A DNA stretch of 64,000 bases, taken from contig OZ245751.1 of the NCBI GenBank assembly GCA_965227445.1, forward strand, positions 3,968,001 to 4,032,000. Direction: 5' to 3'. The position numbers and the translations under genes are program-made. The notes under the pieces are model-generated. The model saw only the letters and a list, made by a program, of their open reading frames with translations. It did no database searches and had not been told where the DNA came from. Source of the DNA: DT-110 sp030148525 (lineage in GTDB: Bacteria > Bacteroidota > Bacteroidia > Chitinophagales > Saprospiraceae). Positions 54,972-63,652 of this stretch are shown piece by piece (position 1 is the first letter of the stretch; each line of letters opens with the position of its first letter).

Positions 54972-56875
54972 ATCTGCTGGCTTGTGATTGATTGGTTATC
55001 AAGTGGAATTTCAATGGAGATAGTTGTTCCCCCACCCCGTTCGGAGGCCAGGTCCAGCTCGCCACCCCAATACGTAGTACGCGACCTTAAATTATCCAAC
55101 CCCATCCCGCGTCCAACATCCCCGGCAACGCGTTCGGAGTCAAAGCCCGTACCGTTATCCTCCACCGTAATGTGCAGACGGTCGGTGTGTTGCATCAGTT
55201 GGATCCAGGTTTCCGTAGCTTTTCCGTGACGGATTGCATTCGTCACCATCTCCTGGACCATCCGAAAGACCGACAGCTTCAGTGAATCAGGTATAACCAC
55301 TTCATCCATACCGTAGTGTTGCAGAGTCACTTCCATATCTGTATTCGCATTCCACTCATCACACATGTCCTCAATCGCGGTCACCAGCCCGTAGCGATCC
55401 AGGGCTTCCGGCATCAGGTTATGAGCGATCCGACGCAATTCAGTGCTGGCCCGGTCAACCATACCCGATAGGGAATCGCGGGTGGGATCATCGGGTGATT
55501 TCCCCATTACCAATTTCATGGAGGAAAGCATACTGCCCAGGCTGTCGTGCAACTCCCGGGCAAGTCGTGCCCGCTCGGCTTCCTCACCGGCCATCATCGA
55601 CTGGACAGCCAATATCTTCTGCTCCTCTCTGATGCGTATTACCCGGGCCTTGTGTATCTCCTGCTCTTTGATCGCCAGTCGCTTTTGCTGTTGCCACCGG
55701 GAGTACAATGCCCAGCTGATGATAAGAGCTAGTAGCCCGATCAGCAGGGACACCAGCCGGAAGGTCCTCGCTTCCCGCTTTTCCCGTTGCAGGGCGAAGG
55801 CCTGTTCCTGTAATTGCTTTTCCTTGGCTACATTCTGGTAACGCGCCTCCAACTCGTACAGGCGGTCATTTTGCTCCCGTTCCGATACATCCGAATCCAG
55901 GTTGTGGTATAATTGCTGGGCCCGGTAGGCGCGTTGGAAATCGCCCTGATCGGCATACGCCCGCGACAAGGCCAGCTGTGCCTGGATCATATCGGTCGTA
56001 TCCCCAATGCTCATCGCCAGCTGATAGGCCTGCTGACGGTTACTAATAATAGAATCAGGGAGCTGAATACGCTCGTACAAGCTGGCCCGCGAATTATAGA
56101 TACTGGCCATCCCAAAGGTGTCGCGGATGGTCCTGCTAGCTGCCAGCGCCCGGTCAAAGTAGACCCTGGCGGAATCAAAGCGAGTGGTCTCTAAAAAGGA
56201 ATTACCCAGATTTTGCCAACGAATCGACAAGGCGAAGGTATCCTGCATACTCGCGGCCATGGCTGCACTTTCGCGAAAATGCCGGATAGCTTCTTCAAAT
56301 AGTTCTTGCTTGTGGAGGATCACTCCAATATTTCCCAAAGTACTAGCTGCCAGTTGCTCCCGGCCGGCAGCACGGTGCAATTTCAAGGCCTTATTGAAAT
56401 AGGTCAGCGCCTTTTGATCATCTCCGATCCGCTCGAAAATAGAACCCAGGTTATTAAAGGTACGAGCCCGGAAAGCTTCGTCGGTACTGTAGGAGATGGC
56501 CGTCAGCAGTTCTTCCGTAGCCCGGTCGAACTGACTCTGAAAAAAGGCCAGTCCGCCAAAATGGCCGTGAATAGCTCCCAGCATGGAGGAGTCGTTGCTG
56601 TTCATCGCCAATACTCTGGCATGTTCCAGGTCTTTCCGGCTCTCATCGTACCGGCCAGTGCGCATAAATAGTTCGCCCCGCAGTACGAGCGCTTGCAGTT
56701 CCAGGGAATCCAGGTTTTGTTTTTTGGCGAAAGCCAGACTTTGATCAATATGTTCCAGGGCACGATCGGGGTCACTGCGCATAAGCCGACTGGCAGAATC
56801 CAGTTCCTGGCTTATGCCTTTTGGCAAAAAAAGCATCAGGAATCCCAGGAATAAACAGAATCGAAAAATTGGCAT
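54968..56875 (-). CDS. TPR-containing sensor histidine kinase (HisKA_3 type)
   Basis: 635 residues. A signal peptide (FCLFLGFLMLFLPKGISQ) is followed by about seven tetratricopeptide repeats in a periplasmic sensor region (to about 330). A coiled coil, a membrane helix (RLVSLLIGLLALIISWALYSRW, about 371-392) and a HisKA_3 dimerisation domain follow, with the phosphorylated His in ARELHDSLGSMLSSMK. The ATPase has motifs MVQEMVTNAIRHG, VEDNGTGF and GRGMGLDNLRSR. TPR-sensor kinases of this layout are abundant in Bacteroidota; the signal is unknown. Translationally coupled to the response regulator. Confidence 0.94.
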   Translation of the reverse strand: MPIFRFCLFLGFLMLFLPKGISQELDSASRLMRSDPDRALEHIDQSLAFAKKQNLDSLELQALVLRGELFMRTGRYDESRKDLEHARVLAMNSNDSSMLGAIHGHFGGLAFFQSQFDRATEELLTAISYSTDEAFRARTFNNLGSIFERIGDDQKALTYFNKALKLHRAAGREQLAASTLGNIGVILHKQELFEEAIRHFRESAAMAASMQDTFALSIRWQNLGNSFLETTRFDSARVYFDRALAASRTIRDTFGMASIYNSRASLYERIQLPDSIISNRQQAYQLAMSIGDTTDMIQAQLALSRAYADQGDFQRAYRAQQLYHNLDSDVSEREQNDRLYELEARYQNVAKEKQLQEQAFALQREKREARTFRLVSLLIGLLALIISWALYSRWQQQKRLAIKEQEIHKARVIRIREEQKILAVQSMMAGEEAERARLARELHDSLGSMLSSMKLVMGKSPDDPTRDSLSGMVDRASTELRRIAHNLMPEALDRYGLVTAIEDMCDEWNANTDMEVTLQHYGMDEVVIPDSLKLSVFRMVQEMVTNAIRHGKATETWIQLMQHTDRLHITVEDNGTGFDSERVAGDVGRGMGLDNLRSRTTYWGGELDLASERGGGTTISIEIPLDNQSITSQQI

Positions 56876-57027
56876 GAGGAAAAATACGCAAATCCCCTCC
56901 TTTCCATATAGTGGAAAACCCCCATTTTTCTGGATGGGTGTTTGCTATGAAGAAAAAATTTCGGGCAATCAGGACATTTATGCAGACTGAAAGCAATCAG
57001 ATTCAATCAGCTTCTAAACATAATGTC

Positions 57028-59196
57028 ATGAAACCCAAAAACCTTCTTTTTTTCATTCTTTGCAGTTTACCAATATGGGCGAGTGCCCAATTTCGACTTG
57101 ATGTGGCTGGTGACGCCCGCGTCACCGGTCGCTTTTTCCTGGCTCCCGCCCACGACCCGCTCTCGGTCTATCTGGGCAACAACGCGGGAAGTCCGTTAAC
57201 GACCGGCCTGGCAAATGTTTTCATCGGAAACACTGCCGGTGGAGGTACTACCACCGGCTACAGCAATGTATTTGTCGGGCGGAATGCCGGGCGACTAAAC
57301 ACCACCGGTGCCGTAAATACTTTTCTCGGCTCGGAAGCGGGCTACAGTAATACGGCCGGTAACAATAATATTTTCCTGGGTGGTTCCGCCGGGATCAACA
57401 GCACTACCGGATCGGCCAATATTTTTATCGGGGCCAACTCCGGGGTAGACAATGTCGATGGGGCGGATAATATCTTCATCGGTGATCGTGCGGGACTAAG
57501 TGTACAGTCGGGGTCGGAGAATATTCTGATCGGCAGTTCAACCGGGGAAGAGGGGTACACGCTTTCTCAAAGCCTGATAGTCGGGCACGAAGCCGGCGCC
57601 CTGAGTGGGGGCACCAATAATGTTTTTCTCGGATGGCAATCCGGATATTCCAGCAGTGGCAACAGTAATACCTTCGTAGGTGCTTTGGCGGGCGAAAACA
57701 ATAACAGCGTGGAATCTACCTTCCTCGGCTTTCAGTCAGGTATGAGTAATCAGGCCAATTACAACACCTTCGTGGGTGCAAGGGCAGGCGAGGCTAATAC
57801 CACTGGCACCTGGAACACCTTCATGGGACAGGCGGCCGGGCTCGCCAATACCGAAGCCCGTGAAAACACCTTCATCGGCTGGCACTCCGGACTAAACAGC
57901 GAAGCAAATTTCAACACCTTCCTGGGCGCTCGCAGCGGAGAAACCAATACTGATGGCGCGGAGAATACCTTCATTGGCCAGGGAGCGGGCTTCGCCAATT
58001 CCACCGGGGTACAGAACACCTTCCTGGGCCGTCATGCCGGCCTGAACAATTCAACGGCCTCCGGGAACACCTACCTGGGTTACCAGGCAGGGAACGCCAA
58101 TAATACCGGAGCCGCCAACGTAGCCGTGGGCAGCCGGAGCGGTACCAGTAATATCGCCGGATCGTTCAACGTCTATATGGGCTTTGAGGCGGGGGCCAGT
58201 AACACCAATGACCGCAACGTATTCATCGGTTACCAATCGGGCTATAACCTGGGATCATCCACTGAAAACACCTTCGTAGGCTTCCAGGCGGGATTCCTTA
58301 GTACCGGGGGCGGCCTCAACACGTTCATCGGCAATGGTGCCGGCCGTACCAACACCACTGGTACTAATAATACCACCATCGGTAATAATGCCGATGTCAA
58401 CAGCGGCACATTACTGAATGCCACCGCCATTGGCCACAACGCCCTGGTCGATGCCAACAACAAAATGCGCCTGGGCGACGGTAACGTTACCGTGATCGAA
58501 GGAAACGTAAACTTTTCGGCATCCTCCGATCGCCGTCTAAAACGACGGATCCGCGACGATCACCTTGGCCTCGACTTTATCCTCGATCTGCGTCCCGTCA
58601 CCTACCAACGAACCACTGGTGACACCGAAATGGTGTACAACGGATTTATCGCCCAGGAAGTGGAAGCGGCTGTCGCCAAAAGCGGATACACCTTCAGCGG
58701 ATTAGTGCCTCCTGCCAGTGAGGAAGGGTACTTCAGCCTGCGCTACGCCGAATTTACGGTGCCGCTAGTGAAAGCCACACAGGAACAACAAAGAGAGATC
58801 AGAAATTTGAGGTCAGAGGTCAGAAATCTGGAATCGGAAAATCAGGCGCTGCAAAACCGGTTGGCCGAACTCGAAAACCTGGTCCAACAGCTCCTGGGAC
58901 AACAGGCGGAAGAGGATAGTCCCATTATCCTCGATCAGGCTCCCAGATTAGAGCAAAACGAACCTAACCCCTTCTCGGAGACAACCCGCATCAACTATTT
59001 TTTGCCGGAAGGCAGCAGGGATGCGACATTAATCATCACCGCAGCGGATGATAAAATGGTTCGTAAGATCCAATTGAACGGTACCGGTCAGGGAACAACT
59101 CAACTCCGGCATGGTAGCTTGGCGAAAGGTACCTATCAGTATTCCCTTTTGGTCGGAGGTCAAGCAGTAGCGACCCGGCAAATGATCATTCAGTAA
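57028..59196 (+). CDS. YadA-head-like repeat adhesin with S74 intramolecular chaperone and T9SS type A sorting domain
   Basis: 722 residues. A signal peptide (NLLFFILCSLPIWASAQ) precedes some twenty short repeats of the type NTFIGxxAGxxNTTGxxN (to about 470), like the left-handed beta-roll of trimeric adhesin heads. A peptidase S74 chaperone domain begins at about 499 with the self-cleavage motif SSDRRLKRRI. A coiled coil (EIRNLRSEVRNLESENQALQ) and a type A sorting domain (LEQNEPNPFSETTRINYF ... ATRQMIIQ) follow. S74 domains trimerise their carrier and then cleave it before the Ser; here that would detach the repeats from the sorting tail. The ATG at 57028 is preferred to 56911 for the signal peptide. 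Confidence 0.93.
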   Translation: MKPKNLLFFILCSLPIWASAQFRLDVAGDARVTGRFFLAPAHDPLSVYLGNNAGSPLTTGLANVFIGNTAGGGTTTGYSNVFVGRNAGRLNTTGAVNTFLGSEAGYSNTAGNNNIFLGGSAGINSTTGSANIFIGANSGVDNVDGADNIFIGDRAGLSVQSGSENILIGSSTGEEGYTLSQSLIVGHEAGALSGGTNNVFLGWQSGYSSSGNSNTFVGALAGENNNSVESTFLGFQSGMSNQANYNTFVGARAGEANTTGTWNTFMGQAAGLANTEARENTFIGWHSGLNSEANFNTFLGARSGETNTDGAENTFIGQGAGFANSTGVQNTFLGRHAGLNNSTASGNTYLGYQAGNANNTGAANVAVGSRSGTSNIAGSFNVYMGFEAGASNTNDRNVFIGYQSGYNLGSSTENTFVGFQAGFLSTGGGLNTFIGNGAGRTNTTGTNNTTIGNNADVNSGTLLNATAIGHNALVDANNKMRLGDGNVTVIEGNVNFSASSDRRLKRRIRDDHLGLDFILDLRPVTYQRTTGDTEMVYNGFIAQEVEAAVAKSGYTFSGLVPPASEEGYFSLRYAEFTVPLVKATQEQQREIRNLRSEVRNLESENQALQNRLAELENLVQQLLGQQAEEDSPIILDQAPRLEQNEPNPFSETTRINYFLPEGSRDATLIITAADDKMVRKIQLNGTGQGTTQLRHGSLAKGTYQYSLLVGGQAVATRQMIIQ

Positions 59197-59198
59197 TC

Positions 59199-59234
59199 AA
59201 AAAGCCGGACTGTCTAACGCAGTCCGGCTTTTTT
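59199..59234. terminator. Intrinsic terminator between converging S74 adhesin and head-GIN genes
   Basis: AAAAAGCCGGACTG / CAGTCCGGCTTTTT (14 bp, 7-base loop), symmetric, two bases past the adhesin stop. The T-run runs straight into the hairpin word at 59229-59244. Confidence 0.95.
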
Positions 59235-59244
59235 GCCGTAAGGC
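59229..59244 (+). repeat. Hairpin word TTTTTTGCCGTAAGGC (family list)
   Basis: This word, consensus TTTTGSCGNAAGSC, was counted by eye. Exact matches: 83-97 (-), 2662-2677 (+, in comEC), 4363-4378 (-), 6409-6422 (+, in CDS), 42162-42175 (+), 50918-50932 (+, in CDS), 51477-51492 (-), 56720-56735 (+, in CDS), 58998-59013 (+, in CDS), 59229-59244 (+), 61169-61184 (-). Variants with TTTTTGCGNAAGC: 10270-10285 (-), 14489-14501 (+), 14756-14768 (-), 29485-29498 (+), 42189-42203 (-). A longer-stem variant (GGGC-GAAA-GCCC) lies at 9699-9714 (+). All show a T-run followed by a GNRA-loop mini-hairpin. Confidence 0.75.
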
Positions 59245-59252
59245 AAAAGCTA

Positions 59253-59921
59253 TTACATAGTGCGCACATTACCACTGCCCGCAATGCTCGTCTTGACCCG
59301 CGGGTTACCTTTGTAGCGCACATCTCCGCTACCAGCAATACTTACTTCCAGGTTATCTTCGGCACCGATCCATACGTCTCCACTACCGGCGATACTCACC
59401 TTCACGTCGTTGGCCTCGAGGTCGGGGCAATCAATGTCGCCACTACCGGCCAGGCTGACTTTGGCCTGATTGGCTCTGCCGGCCAGTTTAATAGAACCGG
59501 ATCCACCGATGGCCAGCTTCAAATCGCTCATGTTATCGAAACGATCTTCCACCTCAATGTCGGCTGAACCACCAATCGCCAGCTTGTCGATATTATCCAT
59601 TTCGACCCAGATCGTCACCGATTTGTAGTTGTTGGCATTTTTCTTGAATTCCAGCGAGAGTGATCCATTCTTTACTTCCATCTCGATATTATCGTGGATG
59701 TTCTGCTGGGCTTCAATGGTAATCTCGTTGCTGCTGCCCTTCTTCACGTACACCTTACCACTAATCCCGATTCCCAATCCGGTGAAATCATCAACGGAAT
59801 AGCTCTTTTTTACCAGCTCTCCCTCTCCTTTAATGGAACCGGACCAGCGTTGCGCATCGAGCTGGCAGGAAAAAAGGGAGATGGTGATCAAAGCAAGTAA
59901 CAAGGTCTTAGCCTGTTTCAT
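59253..59921 (-). CDS. Head-GIN-domain (DUF2807) lipoprotein
   Basis: 222 residues. A lipoprotein signal (LLLALITISLFSC, Cys19) is followed by a DUF2807 / putative auto-transporter adhesin head GIN domain: FTGLGIGISGKVYVKKGSSNEITIEAQ, then repeated short strands such as LAIGGSGSIKLAG, VSIAGSGDVWIGA and TSIAGSGNVRTM. The repeats build a regular beta-solenoid. The function is unknown; it is common in Bacteroidota and often near PadR-type regulators, as here. The ATG at 59921 is chosen because it starts the lipoprotein signal. Confidence 0.92.
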   Translation of the reverse strand: MKQAKTLLLALITISLFSCQLDAQRWSGSIKGEGELVKKSYSVDDFTGLGIGISGKVYVKKGSSNEITIEAQQNIHDNIEMEVKNGSLSLEFKKNANNYKSVTIWVEMDNIDKLAIGGSADIEVEDRFDNMSDLKLAIGGSGSIKLAGRANQAKVSLAGSGDIDCPDLEANDVKVSIAGSGDVWIGAEDNLEVSIAGSGDVRYKGNPRVKTSIAGSGNVRTM

Positions 59922-60092
59922 AATAGAAGTGGGTTTGCCGGGCGGAACCATCAGTCGAACCGTTGCCGGAGGGTTACAAAATGTAATCGAACACGGAGTG
60001 TACTGGAAGCCAGTATACTTCGTTCCGATCAGGTACCCCCAAAGACAGGTGAAAAGGCACAGGGTTGCATAATCTTACCCCCCACAGCACTT

Positions 60093-60788
60093 TTATGCGG
60101 GAACGAGATGAGGGAATTGCTCCGCCAAATCCTCTTTTGCCCGACGGTCAGCGTAAAAGGTGAGGGCGTAAAGCAGACAGACCAATGCGTAAATGACCAC
60201 ACTGGCAATAGCAGAAAAGAAGACTCCCCAGGTAACCAATTCCTGAAGCATGATGGGCAGATAATAGCAAAAGAACTGTGCACTGGCAATCACGACGGAA
60301 GCCGCCCCCTTAACTCCTTCCGACCGGATGAACCGAACTTTCTGTTTATGCCACACCGGACGGCGGGCCTGATAACCAAAAAAGCAAAACACCATCAAGA
60401 CAAGAAGTGCAACGGATAGAATGGTCGGATCTTCCATGAAAGTCAACACATTGGTCAGCACCAGACAGATCACCAGAGTCCGAAGAATTTCCGGAAAGTA
60501 CAACCGGGACAGCAGGAAAGAGCCAGCTTCCCGCCAAACCTGCTTACCAATAGCATTCATGCGCGCATCAACCACGTGGGCAAAACCGGTGATGCCAAAT
60601 TCCCGGTACACCCGGTCTCTGGCATTCTCAAAGGAAGCCTGTGGCTCTTCTTCCCAGATTTGCTCAATACCCGTTGCCAGGTGATCGACTAATTCCACCT
60701 GGAGATCGTAAAAGCGCACGCGCTTGCGACGTACAAAATCAAACAGCCCGGTAATCTGATCTTCGGTTAGGTTGCGTTGCCTGGTCAT
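60093..60788 (-). CDS. Membrane protein co-encoded with a PadR regulator
   Basis: 231 residues. A soluble N-terminal domain of about 95 residues (LTEDQITGLFDFVRRKRVRFYDLQVELVDHLAT, then IEQIWEEEP), of the kind seen in small permease-associated proteins of Bacteroidota, is followed by four predicted membrane helices (for example LRTLVICLVLTNVLTFM and ASVVIYALVCLLYALTF). I do not recognise a transporter motif. Its ATG begins one base after the stop of the PadR gene, so it is very likely controlled together with that regulator. Confidence 0.85.
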   Translation of the reverse strand: MTRQRNLTEDQITGLFDFVRRKRVRFYDLQVELVDHLATGIEQIWEEEPQASFENARDRVYREFGITGFAHVVDARMNAIGKQVWREAGSFLLSRLYFPEILRTLVICLVLTNVLTFMEDPTILSVALLVLMVFCFFGYQARRPVWHKQKVRFIRSEGVKGAASVVIASAQFFCYYLPIMLQELVTWGVFFSAIASVVIYALVCLLYALTFYADRRAKEDLAEQFPHLVPA

Positions 60789-60789
60789 C

Positions 60790-61119
60790 TTACGTCCATT
60801 TTGGATTCAATAAAGCATGCATGGATTGGAGAAAAGATTCCATTTCGGCCTGTAAGTTGGCCTCTTCGGCCCGCCCCTGCTCCGTCAGACGATAGTATTT
60901 GCGGGTGCGGTTTTTATACTCGCGATAGGTGACCGTAACGTGTCCGACTCCTTCCAATTTATGTAAAGCCGGATAAAGGGCCCCTTCGGTGATCGCCCAC
61001 TCGCCTTCAGTACGTTTTTTGACCTCCTGTACGATCTCGTAACCATACAACTCTCCCCGTTCTTTCAAAAGGGCTAAAATGATGGTGGTCAACGCGCCGC
61101 GGTATAACTTTTTTGCCAT
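60790..61119 (-). CDS. PadR-family transcriptional regulator
   Basis: 109 residues. A winged-helix PadR domain has LYRGALTTIILALLKERGELYGYEIVQEV, then TEGALYPALHKLEGVGHVTVTYRE and RKYYRLTEQGRAE. A short C-terminal dimerisation helix follows. PadR proteins are usually repressors that respond to small molecules and often control the neighbouring membrane protein. It is the first gene of a two-gene operon; a hairpin word lies 50 bases upstream (61169-61184). Confidence 0.94.
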   Translation of the reverse strand: MAKKLYRGALTTIILALLKERGELYGYEIVQEVKKRTEGEWAITEGALYPALHKLEGVGHVTVTYREYKNRTRKYYRLTEQGRAEEANLQAEMESFLQSMHALLNPKWT

Positions 61120-61205
61120 GTCCCAAATATACCTAAATTACTTAGGCATTGTCAAAATTTCTTTATCTGGCTTTCGCCAAAAAACGCTACTTTGCCCAAG
61201 TAAAA

Positions 61206-61380
61206 AAAGGTGAGATTGGGGTGAGTTAGTTGCAAAAAGGATGAATGTCGCAACCTCACCTTGTATGTGGTAGAGGGGTAATAGGTAGTAGGACTTGCTT
61301 AACCCCCTATATCTACTACCCCGTACTGGGAGGTAACTACCATCACTTTATGAATTGGTCTGTGTTCGACCTCAAATTAA
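61206..61380. repeat. Dispersed structured repeat, family 1, copy B
   Basis: Homologous to 5101-5290. The outer stem is AAGGTGAG (61207-61214) / CTCACCTT (61255-61262), and the inner stem GGTAGTAG (61284-61291) / CTACTACC (61313-61320). Compared with copy A, one pair of the outer stem changes from C-G to G-C while the spacing stays at about 40 bases. It ends about 20 bases before the Kazal gene, so it may lie in that gene's 5' leader. Confidence 0.7.
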
Positions 61381-61401
61381 ACTACTGAAAATACATACGG
61401 T

Positions 61402-61965
61402 ATGACCTGGCGTGCCATCTTATATTTTCCGGCCCTATTCCTGCTGTTCGCCTGCAACAACAAATACAGCAAGATCCCCCCTGATTGCATCGATGAAAGT
61501 AAAATTGATCCCGATGCCATCTGTACCATGGAATACGCCCCCGTTTGTGGTTGTGACGGTAAGACCTACAGCAACGCCTGTCAGGCCAGGACTTCCGGAG
61601 TGACCAGTTGGACCGTGGGGGCCTGTGGGGTTTCCGATGCCAACTGCATCGACGAAAGCAAGATCAACCCGGAAGCTCCCTGCACAATGGAGTACGCACC
61701 AGTTTGCGGTTGTGACGGCAAAACCTACGGCAATGCCTGTCAGGCCAGTAATAATGGAGTTACTTCCTGGACCGTGGGGCCGTGCAATGAGAATAGCGAC
61801 CTACAGATTCCCGATGACTGCATCGACGAATCCCTGATCGACCCCGATGCTATGTGCACCGAAGAATACGATCCGGTGTGTGGCTGTAACGGCAAGACAT
61901 ACAGCAATCCATGCTTTGCACGCATCGCCGGGGTAACGGCCTGGCGCGCAGGTACCTGTGAGTGA
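61402..61965 (+). CDS. Triple Kazal-type protease-inhibitor lipoprotein
   Basis: 187 residues. A lipoprotein signal (YFPALFLLFAC, Cys18) is followed by three Kazal-like domains, each with the spaced cysteines and core PVCGCDGKTYSNAC or close. They lie at about 28-75, 82-129 and 140-187. The third has CGCNGKTYSNPC. Kazal domains inhibit serine proteases through an exposed loop near the second Cys (here CTMEYAPVC, so Met or Thr at the contact site, and CTEEYDPVC in the third). A surface or periplasmic lipoprotein guarding against proteases is the simplest reading. Its stop lies six bases from the stop of the converging reductase gene. Confidence 0.93.
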   Translation: MTWRAILYFPALFLLFACNNKYSKIPPDCIDESKIDPDAICTMEYAPVCGCDGKTYSNACQARTSGVTSWTVGACGVSDANCIDESKINPEAPCTMEYAPVCGCDGKTYGNACQASNNGVTSWTVGPCNENSDLQIPDDCIDESLIDPDAMCTEEYDPVCGCNGKTYSNPCFARIAGVTAWRAGTCE

Positions 61966-61971
61966 TCCGGA

Positions 61972-63642
61972 TCAGGTTTCTGCTAAGTATTCGTGGACAA
62001 ATTTGATGGCCATGGCTCCCTCTCCGACTGCGGAAGCCACTCGATTCATGGCGCCGGCACGTACGTCGCCGGCAGCGAAAATACCGGGTTCACTAGTTTC
62101 TAAGAGATAGGGCTCACGCTCACGCTTCCAGTGTTTTAGAAAGCTTTTCTGATTTACCAGATCGCGTCCTGTATGCAGAAATCCCTTTTCATTGCGAAGC
62201 AGTTCTTCGCCCAACCAATCGGTATACGGCCGGGCTCCGATAAAAATAAAAAGAGCTCCTGCCGGTACGTCCTCCCGGCTTTCATCATCCAGATTCTCGA
62301 TGGTAATACAATCCAGTCGGTCTTTTCCCAGGGCACGCACCACCTGTCGGCGCCCCAGTACCTCAATATTATCAATGGCATCAATCTGATCGATCAGGTA
62401 GGAAGACATGGAGGAGGTCAGATCTGGTTTCCGGATAAGGATGGTCACCTTGGCCGCAAATTGGGCCAGATACACGGCACCCTGCCCGGCCGAATTACCC
62501 CCGCCGATCACAAAGACGTGCTGATTCTTACAACTTACCGCCTCGGTCGTCGCCGCCCCGTAATACACCCCGGCTCCGGTGAACTGATCCACGCCTTCGG
62601 CGGGTAGTTTGCGATAATCGACCCCCGTAGTTACGACGACGGCCCGGCTGTTCAGTTCAGTGCCATCGGCTAATGTCAGGTGTTTGTATTCACCCCGGGT
62701 GGTTATAGAAGTAACCTCCTGCGGCGACAAAAATTCAATACCGAAGCGGGTAGCCTGTGTTAGCGCCCGCCGGGTAAGTTCCTGCCCGCTGAGGCCCTTC
62801 GGAAAGCCCAGGTAATTCTCAATGCGTGAGCTGGTCCCCGCCTGCCCGCCCGGGGCTCTTTTTTCGATGAGGATCGTTTTTAAGCCCTCCGACCCACCAT
62901 AAACGGCAGCTGCCAGGCCGGCGGGACCAGCGCCGATGATAGCCACATCGTATACATCGGATTGGGCCTGAGGATTGAGCCCAACCTGAGCGGCGAGGGT
63001 CTGGACATTCGGATCTTTCAGGACTGATCCGTCTTCAAAAAAGACAGCCGGCAGATCTGTGCGATCCAGTTGATGCAATCGCATTAACTCCCCGGCTTCA
63101 GTCTGCGTTTCGACGTCCAGCCATTGGTAGGGACGCAAATTACCGCTTAAAAAGTCCTTTAACGCGTGTGACTTAGGCGAATACTGGTAGCCAACCATAC
63201 GGATGCCGCGAAATGGTGGGCGGTGGTGAGCCCACCACTGATCTAACAGGTCATCCAGCACCGGGTACAGTTTTTCTTCGGGCGGATTCCAGGGCTTTAC
63301 CAGGTAGTAATCGAGTTGTATATCGTTAATAGCGCGAATGGCCGCATCGATATCCGAATAGGCCGTAAGGAGGACCCGTTTGGCCAGGGGAAAGATTTCT
63401 TTGGCTTTCTCCAAAAAATCAACACCCAGCATTTCGGGCATGCGTTGGTCGGACAGGAATAGTGCAACGTCCTCTCCCCTTTTTTTGAGCTCGGGTAGTG
63501 AATCGAGCACTTCGTTAGCTGACTCTGCACTGATAATTCGAAAATCTTTGCGGTATTTACTGCGCAAGTCACTACGGATAGCCCGCAATACCTGGGCATC
63601 GTCATCGATAGAGAAAAGAATAGGTTTTTTTTCGGTTGCCAT
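61972..63642 (-). CDS. Response-regulator receiver fused to thioredoxin-reductase-like flavoprotein
   Basis: 556 residues. An N-terminal receiver domain (SIDDDAQVL; ALFLSDQRMP with the phospho-acceptor Asp; VLLTAYSD; YYLVKPW) precedes a thioredoxin/glutaredoxin-like linker (about 145-225, no CxxC). A pyridine-nucleotide flavoprotein domain follows: VAIIGAGPAGLAAAVYGG, GGQAGTSSRIENYLGFP, VFVIGGGNSAGQGAVYLAQF and GIFAAGDVRAG. Where thioredoxin reductases have CATCDG the sequence reads YGAATTEAVSC, so the redox-active CxxC is missing. Similar fusions with receiver or cNMP-binding domains are known and also lack it. The start is either ATG 63642 or ATG 63663, the latter overlapping the kinase stop by eleven bases. 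Confidence 0.92.
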   Translation of the reverse strand: MATEKKPILFSIDDDAQVLRAIRSDLRSKYRKDFRIISAESANEVLDSLPELKKRGEDVALFLSDQRMPEMLGVDFLEKAKEIFPLAKRVLLTAYSDIDAAIRAINDIQLDYYLVKPWNPPEEKLYPVLDDLLDQWWAHHRPPFRGIRMVGYQYSPKSHALKDFLSGNLRPYQWLDVETQTEAGELMRLHQLDRTDLPAVFFEDGSVLKDPNVQTLAAQVGLNPQAQSDVYDVAIIGAGPAGLAAAVYGGSEGLKTILIEKRAPGGQAGTSSRIENYLGFPKGLSGQELTRRALTQATRFGIEFLSPQEVTSITTRGEYKHLTLADGTELNSRAVVVTTGVDYRKLPAEGVDQFTGAGVYYGAATTEAVSCKNQHVFVIGGGNSAGQGAVYLAQFAAKVTILIRKPDLTSSMSSYLIDQIDAIDNIEVLGRRQVVRALGKDRLDCITIENLDDESREDVPAGALFIFIGARPYTDWLGEELLRNEKGFLHTGRDLVNQKSFLKHWKREREPYLLETSEPGIFAAGDVRAGAMNRVASAVGEGAMAIKFVHEYLAET

Positions 63643-63652
63643 GAAGGTGTGT

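Noticed and set aside
56911..57027. Extra N-terminus of the S74 adhesin from ATG 56911
   Set aside because: It would place about 39 charged residues ahead of a perfect signal peptide beginning at ATG 57028.
57200..58400. Repetitive pattern in the S74 adhesin gene as a possible repeat array or CRISPR
   Set aside because: The periodicity is at protein level (NTFIGxxAG units) with varied codons, and it is inside one open frame. No CRISPR array with spaced identical repeats is present in the window.
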